A stretch of 64,000 nucleotides of DNA, taken from positions 1 to 64,000 of the forward strand of contig NZ_JAMXWM010000009.1 of assembly GCF_024125445.1 (NCBI RefSeq), written 5' to 3'. The position numbers and the translations under genes are program-made. The stretch is from Sporolactobacillus shoreicorticis (lineage in GTDB: Bacteria; Bacillota; Bacilli; Bacillales; Sporolactobacillaceae). This document shows positions 1 to 7,873 of this stretch, in pieces. Below the pieces are notes generated by a model. The model worked only from the letters and a program-made list of their open reading frames with translations, ran no database searches and had not been told where the DNA came from. Each line of letters begins with the position of its first letter. Position 1 is the first letter of the stretch.

Positions 1-6
1 AACACG

Positions 7-35
7 CAAAAAAAGAAGAGACTCGTGTCCCTTCT
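7..35 (-). terminator. Intrinsic terminator after cotE
   Basis: On the minus strand an imperfect 9-bp stem (one G-T pair) with a four-base loop is followed by seven T residues. It begins at the cotE stop codon and so ends the miaB-ricA-cotE gene set. Confidence 0.75.
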
Positions 36-592
36 CAATCTTCGTCCTTGTCATCATCGGTCAGAAATTCAGAATCCAGTCCGTCTAATTCCTTATCTAA
101 ATCATCGTCATCATCTGCTTCTGCTCGAATTAATCCGTCATCATCCACCTGGACTTTAACTTTTGTTTCCCCGATAACCTCAACGAGAAATTCACGCTCG
201 ACTTGAGCAACTACCTTGTTGCCATTTGGAGAAATTTTCGCTTCCAAACAATTTGGTTCCTGCAGTGCCCGGCATGTAACATCAACCTGATCGGAAATAA
301 CCTGCTTGTCGCGGAGCGTCAGCGGCACACGGTCATGGTAGCTTACCGTCTCGCATACAACTTCGGTTTTCGAATTATTATTATACGAGTACCATGTGTT
401 GATATCATACGTTCCATCGACGATAACTGCATCCTTATGATAGGTGGTTTTGTATTTATGATTGATGACCCAGCATCCAAGGATGTTCGTCGGTTTATGA
501 GTCGGTGTTACCGTATGCGCGGACTGGCTGAATTTCTTTCCTTTTCCGCAAATCGCTTTAGTGATGATTTCCCTATACGCATTCTCTGCCAA
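35..592 (-). CDS. cotE: Spore coat morphogenetic protein CotE
   Basis: CotE directs assembly of the outer spore coat around the forespore in B. subtilis. This 185-residue product matches the family in length (181 in B. subtilis) and in recognisable blocks: YREIITKA near the N-terminus, INHKY and YDINTWYSY in the first third, PNCLEAKISPNGNK and EREFLVEVIGETKV in the middle, and a strongly acidic tail from about residue 147 rich in Asp and Glu. The start is TTG, because a GGAGG lies 9 bases upstream and no better in-frame ATG precedes the conserved YREIITKA. It is separated from ricA by a terminator and has its own possible mother-cell promoter. The order miaB-ricA-cotE is the same as in B. subtilis. 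The assignment is firm; the role is taken from the family. Confidence 0.95.
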   Translation of the reverse strand: MAENAYREIITKAICGKGKKFSQSAHTVTPTHKPTNILGCWVINHKYKTTYHKDAVIVDGTYDINTWYSYNNNSKTEVVCETVSYHDRVPLTLRDKQVISDQVDVTCRALQEPNCLEAKISPNGNKVVAQVEREFLVEVIGETKVKVQVDDDGLIRAEADDDDDLDKELDGLDSEFLTDDDKDED

Positions 593-629
593 AAGTCCAA
601 ACCTCCTTTGCCTTCTTCATTTTCATGTT

Positions 630-668
630 ATGCAGGGCGAATGACACGTGTGAAACAAAATAAGGGCT
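630..668 (-). promoter_or_regulatory. Possible sporulation sigma promoter of cotE
   Basis: About 40 bases upstream of the cotE ribosome binding site, the minus strand reads CATAACATG. This resembles the sigma-K -10 element (CATA-N3-TA) and the sigma-E -10 (CATACA-T), with AC dinucleotides 15 to 17 bases further upstream. In B. subtilis cotE is read by sigma-E and sigma-K. The match is imperfect. Confidence 0.3.
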
Positions 669-675
669 TAGACAA

Positions 676-711
676 ACAAAAAACTTCTCATTAATATGAG
701 AAGCTTTTTTG
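676..711. terminator. Bidirectional terminator between ricA and cotE
   Basis: An 8-bp perfect stem (CTTCTCAT with ATGAGAAG) with a short AT loop is flanked by six T residues on one strand and a run of A on the other. On the minus strand it follows ricA. It implies that cotE is transcribed mostly from its own promoter. Confidence 0.8.
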
Positions 712-731
712 CCTCTATAAAATTTGGACGA

Positions 732-1097
732 TTAGCGATCATTTTCATTGGCGACATGCTGCGATACAATCTTAGTCATCAGTTGAAGAAAATCGTTAAC
801 ATCAGATTGGGATTGCTTGAACTCCTGTACTACAGGAATTGCATCAAGCTCTGCTTGCAATCGATCGATGACCGCCTCATTTTGATGATAAGCTTCCGTT
901 TTTCCAAAATGCTGCAGATTTACTGATTCTTTTTGGTAATGCTTAATTTCATCGACAAGACGCTGCACTTTTTTATTAGCACTTATTTTCGCTTCCGCCT
1001 GTTTGTAAAAGCGGACTTGACTGGTTTCGGAAATCTGTTCTGCTATTTTCTCTGCCTTGGCAATAATCTCTTTTTTTGAATACTGATGATCCGTCAT
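732..1097 (-). CDS. ricA: RicA/YmcA family regulator of RNA maturation and development
   Basis: The 121-residue product is a helical DUF964-family (YlbF/YmcA) protein. In B. subtilis RicA (YmcA) forms a complex with RicF and RicT that binds Fe-S clusters, stimulates RNase Y-dependent mRNA maturation, and is needed for competence, biofilm and sporulation. The sequence fits: an N-terminal basic helix ([15 protein letters not shown]), the central [26 protein letters not shown] segment and a helical C-terminus. Its start overlaps the miaB stop by four bases (ATGA), so the two are translationally coupled. The neighbourhood (miaB, ricA, cotE) matches B. subtilis. RNase Y itself is encoded 8 kb away at rny. 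Confidence 0.9.
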   Translation of the reverse strand: MTDHQYSKKEIIAKAEKIAEQISETSQVRFYKQAEAKISANKKVQRLVDEIKHYQKESVNLQHFGKTEAYHQNEAVIDRLQAELDAIPVVQEFKQSQSDVNDFLQLMTKIVSQHVANENDR

Positions 1098-2581
1098 CGG
1101 CTCAATACCTCAGCTTCTTTTTGCCACTCTCCGTCAAGCGACCACATCTTGGTATTCGTAATCTTGACAGCAACCAACTGACCGATAAGCGACTTAGGTC
1201 CGCGAAAATTCACAACTTTATTTGTTCGCGTATGTCCAGAGAGCACATCGGGATTCTTGCGACTTTCTCCTTCGACAAGTACCTCAACCGTTTTGTTCTG
1301 GTATTTGGCATTGCTTTTCGCAGACAACTCATTCATTAGTTTATTCAAGCGCTGCAAGCGTTCCTTCTTCACTTCCATCGGTACATTATCCTTCATACGC
1401 GCAGCAGGAGTACCTGCACGAGGTGAGTAGATAAACGTAAATCCACCGTCAAACTGGCATTCGCGCACAAGTGACAGGGTCTCTTCAAACTGCTTCTCTG
1501 TTTCATTTGGAAAACCGACGATAATATCCGTCGTAAATGAAGCATTTGGCACCGTACGGTTGATCTTATGAAAAAGATCGAGATAGCGTTCCCGTGTATA
1601 ACCTCGTCCCATAATTTTGAGAATCTCTGAGCTTCCGGATTGAACCGGTAAGTGGATGTGCTCGCAAAGGTTGCCTCCCCTGCCAAGTACTTCAATTAAA
1701 TGATCATCAAAATCCTTCGGGTGACTTGTTGTAAAGCGGACACGCGGAATACCGATCTTGCGCATTTCATCCATAAGATCACCCAATCCATAATTGTCCA
1801 TATCGGGAAGATCTTTGCCATAAGCATTAACATTTTGCCCGAGTAGTGTAATTTCCTTGTACCCCTTACGTGCAAGTTCACGAACTTCCTCAATAATTTC
1901 CTTGGGATGACGGCTTCGCTCTTTGCCTCGGGTATACGGAACGATACAGTAGGTGCAGAATTTATCACAGCCATACATAATGTTGACCCATGCTTGAAAG
2001 TGTCCACGGCGCGATTGCGGCAGATTTTCTACTATATCGCCTTCTTTTGACCACACTTCAACGACCATTTCCTTGCTGAACAGTGCTTCCTCCAAAAGCT
2101 GAGGCAAGCGGTGGATATTATGTGTGCCGAAGATCAGATCAACCTGTGGGTGTTTCGCAAGAATCTTATTAACAACCACTTCTTCTTGTGCCATGCAACC
2201 GCAAACCCCTAAAATTAATCCGGGGTTTTCCAGTTTCAATGTTTTCAGCGTACCGATATGTCCAAACACTTTATTTTCGGCATTCTCGCGAATTGCGCAC
2301 GTATTGATCAAAATAACATCCGCATTTCTCGGTTCTTCTGTCTCTTGATAACCCATTTTTTCAAGAATACCTGCCATGACTTCCGTATCATGCTCATTCA
2401 TCTGGCAGCCGTATGTTTCAATCAAGTAGTTCTTCCCCTGACCGATGGTCCCCATATCTTCCGGAATACTGAAATCATTTATAATTTGAACCGCGTCTCT
2501 GCGGCGCCTGCGCGCATCTTTCAGTGACGGCGGCTGAAAATACTTTGAAAAATCAACGTTGCTGAACGTTTTCTCAGCCAC
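1094..2581 (-). CDS. miaB: tRNA-2-methylthio-N6-dimethylallyladenosine synthase MiaB
   Basis: This radical SAM methylthiotransferase converts i6A37 to ms2i6A37 in tRNAs that read codons beginning with U. Three domains are visible in the 495 residues. The N-terminal UPF0004 domain has cysteines at about 59, 95 and 129 that hold the auxiliary [4Fe-4S] cluster. The radical SAM core has the CxxxCxxC motif at about 205-212 (CDKFCTYC). A C-terminal TRAM domain binds RNA (VEVLVEGES onward). The 50-residue extension before the first cysteine is usual for Bacillales MiaB. The GTG start has GGGAGG 7 bases upstream. It heads the miaB-ricA-cotE set and is divergent from the MFS gene. Confidence 0.96.
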   Translation of the reverse strand: MAEKTFSNVDFSKYFQPPSLKDARRRRRDAVQIINDFSIPEDMGTIGQGKNYLIETYGCQMNEHDTEVMAGILEKMGYQETEEPRNADVILINTCAIRENAENKVFGHIGTLKTLKLENPGLILGVCGCMAQEEVVVNKILAKHPQVDLIFGTHNIHRLPQLLEEALFSKEMVVEVWSKEGDIVENLPQSRRGHFQAWVNIMYGCDKFCTYCIVPYTRGKERSRHPKEIIEEVRELARKGYKEITLLGQNVNAYGKDLPDMDNYGLGDLMDEMRKIGIPRVRFTTSHPKDFDDHLIEVLGRGGNLCEHIHLPVQSGSSEILKIMGRGYTRERYLDLFHKINRTVPNASFTTDIIVGFPNETEKQFEETLSLVRECQFDGGFTFIYSPRAGTPAARMKDNVPMEVKKERLQRLNKLMNELSAKSNAKYQNKTVEVLVEGESRKNPDVLSGHTRTNKVVNFRGPKSLIGQLVAVKITNTKMWSLDGEWQKEAEVLSR

Positions 2582-2613
2582 AAGGCAACCTCCCTTTCAA
2601 ATCTCATCCCTAA

Positions 2614-2642
2614 ATTATAGCAAACTCATTAATGATATGAAA
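2614..2642 (-). promoter_or_regulatory. Candidate sigma-A promoter of miaB
   Basis: The minus strand has a perfect TATAAT -10 about 33 bases before the miaB GTG, with a weak -35 (TTTCAT) 17 bases upstream. The -10 is convincing and the -35 is poor. Confidence 0.45.
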
Positions 2643-2725
2643 GAATGTGCTCCATTAGATCGGACCTTGTTTTTAACAATGCTTCTAACATTTAAATGGT
2701 ATTAGTGTATAACATAGTCTACATT

Positions 2726-2756
2726 TTGAAAAATTCAGATCTATCCATGCTATGAT
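2726..2756 (+). promoter_or_regulatory. Weak candidate promoter of the first MFS gene
   Basis: TTGAAA and TATGAT lie on the plus strand 35 to 65 bases before the MFS start, but with a 19-base spacer, longer than ideal. Confidence 0.3.
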
Positions 2757-2790
2757 CAGATCATTATTAATATGGAGGCATTTGTGAAAG

Positions 2791-4062
2791 ATGAATTTAT
2801 TAAAACAAAATAAGAATTTTCGTCTCTTGATTTCCGCTCGCATGATTACAAATATCGGAGACAGCGTCTATTTTATCGCGGCCATGTGGCTTGTATATGA
2901 GATGAGCGGATCCTCTTTTTACTCCGGATTAGCCGGGTTTCTGACTATGATTCCTAGAGCCCTGCAATTTATCATCGGACCCATTATCGACCGCTATTCG
3001 ATCAAGCGACTGATCATCATCACGCAAATCGCTCAAGCCGTTCTCCTCATTACAATTCCTGCAGCAGCCCTGCTTGATGCCCTATCCGTATCACTTGTAC
3101 TGGTTGTCATGCCTATCGTTTCCTTTTTTAATCAATTTTCTTTTCCAGCAGAAAGCGCGCTTATTCCTCAAATTCTGGATAAAGATCAACGAGTTCAAGC
3201 GAACGGATTGATGACCCTTGCTTATCAGGGAACAGAAGCGGCATTTCAGGCGATCGGCGGTGTACTCGTTACAGCACTCGGTGCTCTATTTCTGTTCAGT
3301 GCAGATATTGTTTCTTTTTTTATCGCAATTATTATGTTCGCTATGCTTCATTTAACACATGTAAACCCCTCTCATACAAATCTATCATTTAAAGCACAAT
3401 GTACGCGTTATTTCACTGATTTGAATGAGGGGTTTCACATCGTCATTCACTCGCTCATCGGCAAAATGATGGTTGGCTCATTGATGACAAATTTCGCTTT
3501 AGGGGCCTTAGTCGCTATTTTGCCGGCATACTCTGATCAATTAGGCGGATCCGGAATGTATGGATTGATGATGGCAGCAATGGCGATCGGAACATTGATC
3601 GGGGCTTTAGCCGCACGTCGATTTGAACGAAAACCGATTGGGAAAATGCTCATGATCGGTTATTTCATCGGGTTTCTGTTTTGGATCGCTGCAGCGTCCA
3701 CTCCAATCTCAGTACTCACAGTCATTTTATTTTCAGCATGTATGATTTTTCCAGGCTGTAATAATGTGCTTAACTTCACTTTAATTCAAAACGTTGTGCC
3801 TCGGAATATGCTCGCCCGTGCGATGTCGCTTGTTGCAAGTCTGGCTACTTGCATCATGCCGCTTGGTTCGCTTGTCGGTGGCGCGCTTAGTGCCACATTT
3901 GGTCCGAAAGTTATCTTCATTGCCGCAAGCTGCGGCTTCTTATTCTACGCCAGCTATGTTGCGCTCATGCCGGTGCTGCGTCGATTGCCTGCTGCCGGTG
4001 AAGTCAATCCGGAGCAGTATGGTTTTCACCCGGAAACAGAAGCAATACATGGACATGTTTGA
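2791..4062 (+). CDS. MFS transporter, MFS_3-type exporter (copy 1, intact)
   Basis: A 423-residue membrane protein with about twelve hydrophobic segments, of the major facilitator superfamily and most like the MFS_3/EntS-type efflux group. Visible landmarks are the N-terminal RLLISARMITNIGDSVYF helix, the helix 2-3 loop GPIIDRYSIKRL, a typical MFS basic-acidic loop, and the second-half SLVGGALSATFGP region. The substrate cannot be read from sequence; members export siderophores, drugs or metabolites. The ATG has GGAGG about 12 bases upstream, a rather long spacing. A strong terminator follows. The gene lies where tdh/kbl lie in B. subtilis, so this is a lineage-specific insertion. A close paralogue lies immediately downstream. 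Confidence 0.88.
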   Translation: MNLLKQNKNFRLLISARMITNIGDSVYFIAAMWLVYEMSGSSFYSGLAGFLTMIPRALQFIIGPIIDRYSIKRLIIITQIAQAVLLITIPAAALLDALSVSLVLVVMPIVSFFNQFSFPAESALIPQILDKDQRVQANGLMTLAYQGTEAAFQAIGGVLVTALGALFLFSADIVSFFIAIIMFAMLHLTHVNPSHTNLSFKAQCTRYFTDLNEGFHIVIHSLIGKMMVGSLMTNFALGALVAILPAYSDQLGGSGMYGLMMAAMAIGTLIGALAARRFERKPIGKMLMIGYFIGFLFWIAAASTPISVLTVILFSACMIFPGCNNVLNFTLIQNVVPRNMLARAMSLVASLATCIMPLGSLVGGALSATFGPKVIFIAASCGFLFYASYVALMPVLRRLPAAGEVNPEQYGFHPETEAIHGHV

Positions 4063-4080
4063 AAACGAAACCAAGAACAA

Positions 4081-4117
4081 AAAACTATGCATGAATTGGT
4101 CATGCACAGTTTTTTTA
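4081..4117 (+). terminator. Intrinsic terminator after the first MFS gene
   Basis: A long stem (AAAACT-TGCATGA with TCATGCA-AGTTTT, one mismatch) around a five-base loop ends in seven T residues, starting 18 bases after the MFS stop. Confidence 0.85.
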
Positions 4118-4242
4118 ATTCTATCAATAAAATCATACTCTTGGGGAGGGTTATTTTCAGACCTCCGTCTGATTTTCCATTTCGTTTTCTTTGTTACCTT
4201 AGATGGAGAAATACGAATACGATTGATAGGTGGCTTGTAGCA

Positions 4243-5513
4243 GTGAAAACGTTGATGCGCAATAAAAATTTTTCTATTCTATTGATCGGTCGATTGATTA
4301 CAAATATCGGTGACAGTATGTATTATATTGCTGCTATGTGGCTCGTTTACAAGTTAGGCGGCTCAGCATTTTATTCCGGACTTGCCGGATTTCTAACCAT
4401 GGTTCCTCAAGCGCTGCAGTTTATCGTTGGACCGATTATTGATCGCTATTCGATACGCAAATTGTTGGTAATAACTCAATTGTTTCAAGCACTTTTACTG
4501 AGCATCATTCCAATCGCTTTCTTCTTCCACATGCTTTCTGTCACATTAATTCTGATCATCATGCCGCTGGCCGCTTTTCTAAATCAATTTTCATTTCCTG
4601 CAGAAAGTGCTTTAATTCCAAAAATCCTTCCAAAGGAACATCGAGTCACAGCAAATTCGTTGATGTCCGTCGCTCAACAAGGTACCGATGCAGCTTTTAA
4701 CGCGGTTAGCGGAGCTTTTGTCGCGTTTGCCGGCGCGATTACCCTCTACACGGCTGATATTGTTACGTTTATCATTGCTGCTTCACTTTTTGCCGCACTT
4801 AATCTTTCCGGCAACCAGTCTGGAAATACTCCACAGTCACTTGGCATGCAAACCAAACACTATTTCACGGATCTTAAAGAAGGATTTCAAATTGTTCTGC
4901 ATTCGGTTCTGGGAAAGATGCTTGTCGCCAGCGCCATTACAAACTTCGTGTTCGGCGCTATGATGGCCTCACTTCCTGCTTACTCGGACTCACTTGGCGG
5001 ATCGGAAATCTATGGCTTTCTGCTTGCCGGAATGTCGATCGGAAGTCTCACCGGAGCAGCAGCTGCCGGACTGTTTGAACGATTCGCTTCGGGCATCTGA
5101 TGATCGTGAGCTACGCGCTTGGGTTCGGATTTTGGCTTTCTTCAGCCTTAATGCCGAACATCTCGCTAAAAGTCATTTTGTTTGCGATCAGCATGGTTCC
5201 TATTGGTCTGACAAACATACTGAACTTCGTGATGATGCAAAATATTATTCCTGAAAATCTGTTAGCCCGCTCCATTTCTGTTATGGTAAGTATATCCACG
5301 TGTATCATGCCCGTTGGTTCTCTAATTGGCGGTTCTTTAAGTGCGTTGTTGAGCCCCGCAACCATTTTTACCGCAACGAGCGCGAGTCTTCTCTTCATTG
5401 CCGTTTATATATGCTGTGTTCCGATCCTCCGCAGCATTCCGTCTATTCGAACTGTCCGTCCTGAGGAATACGGTTTTCAACCAACATCTATTGCACAAAA
5501 CCTATTAAAGTGA
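4243..5513 (+). pseudogene. MFS transporter (copy 2), interrupted by a frameshift
   Basis: This is a paralogue of the preceding MFS gene, aligned with it almost from end to end: VKTLMRNKNF matches MNLLKQNKNF, and the ends match at PEEYGF versus PEQYGF. The reading frame breaks near 5083. The first part runs from GTG 4243 (AGGTGG 9 bases upstream) to TGA 5100, about 285 codons ending LFERFASGI. The rest of the protein continues in the next frame from about 5083 to 5513. Between the conserved FER and MI codons, copy 1 has 21 bases and copy 2 has 17, so a net loss of four bases explains the shift. The rest of the frame is free of other stops, which suggests a recent lesion or an assembly error. 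Unless the base call is wrong, a full 12-helix transporter is not made. Confidence 0.82.
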
Positions 5514-5528
5514 CCATATGCCTTGATC

Positions 5529-5571
5529 ACACAAACCAGCATGGTAAAAAAAGCATGCTGGTTTGTGTTTT
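5529..5571 (+). terminator. Intrinsic terminator after the second MFS copy
   Basis: A perfect 15-bp stem (ACACAAACCAGCATG with its complement) with a ten-base A-rich loop is followed by four T residues. It sits against the end of the converging CBS gene. Confidence 0.75.
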
Positions 5572-6033
5572 CTATTCATTCAGCAGTTGCTCGCCAATAT
5601 GACGAATGATATGGCTTCTCGTGACTAATCCGACAACATGCCGATCCTCATCAACGACTGGAATCCTTTTAATATGGTAGTGTGAGAGCATTTTCAAAAC
5701 AGTGTCTAACTCATTGTCCTTTTCTGCGGTCTGCAATTTTCTTTTCTTCATGATTACACCGACTTGTTTCGATAACAAGTCTTTTAATCGATCTTGTGAC
5801 AGTTCAACTGTAACCGCTGAAATTAATGAGTATAGATCATAGATCGATTGCTGTTTCGGTGAAATAGCTCTCAAAAGATCCCCATCGCTGATATAACCAA
5901 TTAATCGATTGTCATCATCCACAACAGGAGCACCGCCGATTTTATGTTCGATCATGATCTTAATCAATGTTTTGACTGAATCACTTTCATGTACTGTCAC
6001 AACATCTCTCAGCATTAGTTGTTCAACACGCAT
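5572..6033 (-). CDS. CBS-domain pair protein
   Basis: A small protein of about 153 residues made almost only of two CBS domains (roughly 1-60 and 85-150). Each carries the usual IGGAPVVDDDNRLIGYISDGDLL or IKRIPVVDEDRHVVGLVTRSHII signature ending in a basic or acidic helix. Such stand-alone CBS pairs bind adenine nucleotides (AMP, ATP, NAD or c-di-AMP) and act as energy or signal sensors; the ligand here is unknown. The start was set at 6033, because AAGGAGG lies 9 bases upstream of that ATG, whereas the in-frame ATG at 6060 has no ribosome binding site. It converges with the MFS pseudogene and is followed on its upstream side by the RHH/SPFH pair, with which it might be cotranscribed. Confidence 0.85.
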   Translation of the reverse strand: MRVEQLMLRDVVTVHESDSVKTLIKIMIEHKIGGAPVVDDDNRLIGYISDGDLLRAISPKQQSIYDLYSLISAVTVELSQDRLKDLLSKQVGVIMKKRKLQTAEKDNELDTVLKMLSHYHIKRIPVVDEDRHVVGLVTRSHIIRHIGEQLLNE

Positions 6034-6121
6034 CGGCAAGCGCCTCCTTAATTTGTCCATCTTCCTTCTCTTTTAATTATAGCATTTTAATGAAAACGCT
6101 TGTATATTTATTTTTTCTCTA

Positions 6122-6292
6122 TTAATCCGAAGAATTATTCTTCTCGCTTTTTCTTCCCGACCTTCTTAATGCATCGCGAAGCAAGAACTCAATTTGTCCG
6201 TTAACACTGCGAAATTCATCATCGGCCCATCTTTGCACTTGATCATATAGTTCCGGATCAATTCTAAGTAAGAAACTCTTCTTTTTTGCCAT
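6122..6292 (-). CDS. Small ribbon-helix-helix (Arc-like) DNA-binding protein
   Basis: A 56-residue ORF below the usual length cut-off. It starts MAKKKSFLLRIDPELYDQV, continues with a helix (QRWADDEFRSVNGQIEFLL) and ends in a basic tail. The pattern of a beta strand (FLLRIDPELYD) followed by two helices with NGQIE is that of MetJ/Arc-type ribbon-helix-helix proteins, which dimerise and bind DNA through the strand. The start lies 15 bases after the SPFH stop, with a modest AGCAGG ribosome binding site, so the two genes form a unit. From memory, very similar proteins are found beside SPFH genes in other Firmicutes and are sometimes labelled antitoxin-like. I see no toxin here. It may autoregulate the pair. 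Confidence 0.8.
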   Translation of the reverse strand: MAKKKSFLLRIDPELYDQVQRWADDEFRSVNGQIEFLLRDALRRSGRKSEKNNSSD

Positions 6293-6307
6293 TATAATAA
6301 AACCTGC

Positions 6308-7150
6308 TTAATAGAGACTTCCTGTGTTAATCACCGGCTGTGATCCCTTGTCTGAAACAATGGCTACCATCAAATTGTTGATCATAGCTACTTTTCGCTC
6401 TTCATCAAGTTCGACAACGTGTTCTTCCTGCAAACGCTGAATGGCCATTTGAGCCATCCCTACCGCCCCTTCAACAATCTTCTTTCTTGCCGAAATAATT
6501 GCCGACGCCTGCTGGCGCTGCAGCATCGCCTGAGCAACCTCAGTCGAATAAGCGAGGTGAGTCAAACGCGTTTCAATGACTTCCACGCCGGCAAGTGCAA
6601 GCCGCTCCTGCAGCTCTGTCCTCAGCATCGTCGAAATCTCAACAGAATTGCTTCTTAAAGACAGTCCCTCCTCATTGAAATTGTCGTAGGGATATTGCGA
6701 TGCGATATGCCGAATGGCCGTTTCACTTTGGATTTCAACAAACTGACTATAATCATCAACATCAAACAGTGCTTTAGCAGAATCAATAACTTTGAAAACA
6801 ACCACTGCCGCAATTTCGATCGGGTTTCCTTCGACATCGTTGACTTTCAGTTTCTGACTGTTAAAGTTGCGTACTCGTAACGAGACCGTTTTTTTTACGG
6901 TTAACGGTATCGTTAAGTAAATACCGTTTGTTCGTATGCTGCCTACATATTTGCCAAAAAAAGTAACAACCTTTGTTTTATTAGGCGGCACAATTGTAAA
7001 TCCAGTCATCAATACAGAGGCAAGCAGCCAAGCAATAATCACCGGCAGCGGCTGTTCCCTGACAACAGCTGCCACGCCGATTCCAATTAAAATAAGTACT
7101 GCCAAAATACCAAGAAATCCATTCATTTTCCATGCATTTTGTTCGGTCAC
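6308..7150 (-). CDS. SPFH/band-7 domain membrane protein
   Basis: The 280-residue product has two hydrophobic segments at the N-terminus (about 11-28 and 33-54), then a band-7/SPFH domain (TKVVTFFGKYVGSIRTNGIYLTIPL at about 60-85 through to about 210) and a helical C-terminus with VAQAMLQRQQASAIISARKKIVEGAVGMA, typical of prohibitin/stomatin relatives. Such proteins oligomerise on membranes and organise functional membrane microdomains. It is distinct from FloA and FloT, being shorter and without a long Glu-Ala coiled coil. The GTG start has AAGGAGA upstream. It is divergent from spoVS and is followed at once by the small RHH gene. The specific role is unknown. Confidence 0.85.
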   Translation of the reverse strand: MTEQNAWKMNGFLGILAVLILIGIGVAAVVREQPLPVIIAWLLASVLMTGFTIVPPNKTKVVTFFGKYVGSIRTNGIYLTIPLTVKKTVSLRVRNFNSQKLKVNDVEGNPIEIAAVVVFKVIDSAKALFDVDDYSQFVEIQSETAIRHIASQYPYDNFNEEGLSLRSNSVEISTMLRTELQERLALAGVEVIETRLTHLAYSTEVAQAMLQRQQASAIISARKKIVEGAVGMAQMAIQRLQEEHVVELDEERKVAMINNLMVAIVSDKGSQPVINTGSLY

Positions 7151-7354
7151 AACAATCTCTCCTTATATCGTATCCATTTCTTTTATATATTATTATGATA
7201 TCATATTATCTGATAATTATTGCGCTTTTTCTTTCCATTTTGTGTCTATTTTGTTTCGTTGCTCTATAAGAAGATATCGAAAGATTAACGCTCATGTATC
7301 GAACCACATTATTTGCCAATGACTTATTCTTTAAAGTTTTTCTCATTCCAGCCT

Positions 7355-7435
7355 ACGTACTAAAGTAGGCATAGTCATCTTCTTAAAGAATATAGTAATT
7401 TATGGGCAATCCTCATAAGGAGATGACAAACGGAA
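7355..7435 (+). promoter_or_regulatory. Leader of spoVS with a possible sigma-H-like promoter
   Basis: Upstream of spoVS, AAAGAAT (compare the sigma-H -10, RNNGAAT) lies 11 bases after GTAGGCATA, a partial match to the sigma-H -35 (RNAGGAWWW). B. subtilis spoVS is sigma-H dependent. A short inverted repeat (CCTAC with GTAGG) overlaps the -35. The ribosome binding site AAGGAG is 13 bases from the ATG, which is long. Confidence 0.3.
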
Positions 7436-7696
7436 ATGGATGTATTAAAAGTTTCAGCAAGATCTGTACCTAACTCTGTTGCCGGGGCCCTAGCTCACGC
7501 AATGAGGGAACAAAAAACAGCGGAAATACAAGCAATTGGAGCCGGCGCACTCAACCAAGCAGTTAAAGCGGTCGCCATCGCCAGAGGCTTTGTCGCGCCT
7601 AGCGGGCTTGACCTTATTTGTATCCCGGCATTTACGGATATTATCATTGATGGCGAGGAGCGTACCGCGATAAAACTCATAGTCGAACCTAGGTGA
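7436..7696 (+). CDS. spoVS: Stage V sporulation protein S (Alba-like)
   Basis: An 86-residue protein nearly identical to B. subtilis SpoVS over its full length. The signature AEIQAIGAGALNQAVKAVAIARGF, the GLDLICIPAFTDI segment and the ending IKLIVEPR are all present. SpoVS is a small dimeric protein with an Alba-like fold. It affects septation and progress to stage V of sporulation and is assumed to bind nucleic acid. It is one of few plus-strand genes here and is followed by two terminators. In B. subtilis it also sits next to ymdB and rny, but there all three genes point the same way. Here spoVS is inverted relative to ymdB, so it must have its own promoter. Confidence 0.97.
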   Translation: MDVLKVSARSVPNSVAGALAHAMREQKTAEIQAIGAGALNQAVKAVAIARGFVAPSGLDLICIPAFTDIIIDGEERTAIKLIVEPR

Positions 7697-7770
7697 AAAA
7701 TGAGTTTACTTTAAGTGATCTGAAATTAAAAGTGATAAAGGTATTGATAAAAGCAATCCTTTACCCTAAA

Positions 7771-7800
7771 TAAAAAAACACGCACAAAGGCATGTTTTTA
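7771..7800. terminator. Bidirectional terminator between spoVS and ymdB
   Basis: A 10-bp stem (AAAAACACGC with GCATGTTTTT, one G-T pair on a strand) with a six-base loop. On the minus strand it ends in seven T residues and so stops transcripts from ymdB. Confidence 0.7.
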
Positions 7801-7813
7801 TCCATCCATTCGC

Positions 7814-7842
7814 ACCTCACCGGATTCACGTGAGGTTTTTTT
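7814..7842 (+). terminator. Terminator for spoVS
   Basis: A 7-bp stem (ACCTCAC with GTGAGGT) and nine-base loop, followed by seven T residues on the plus strand. Confidence 0.7.
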
Positions 7843-7873
7843 ATTTACAATCCTATAATTGAAGTCCGGTCAT

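Noticed and set aside
203-694. A 163-codon plus-strand frame opposite cotE
   Set aside because: It is antisense to a well-supported coat gene and has no recognisable domain.
1393-2007. Two 100-codon frames inside miaB
   Set aside because: They are alternate-frame shadows of a clearly identified gene.
6122-7150. A toxin-antitoxin pair
   Set aside because: The small RHH protein resembles antitoxins, but its partner is an SPFH membrane protein with no toxin fold.
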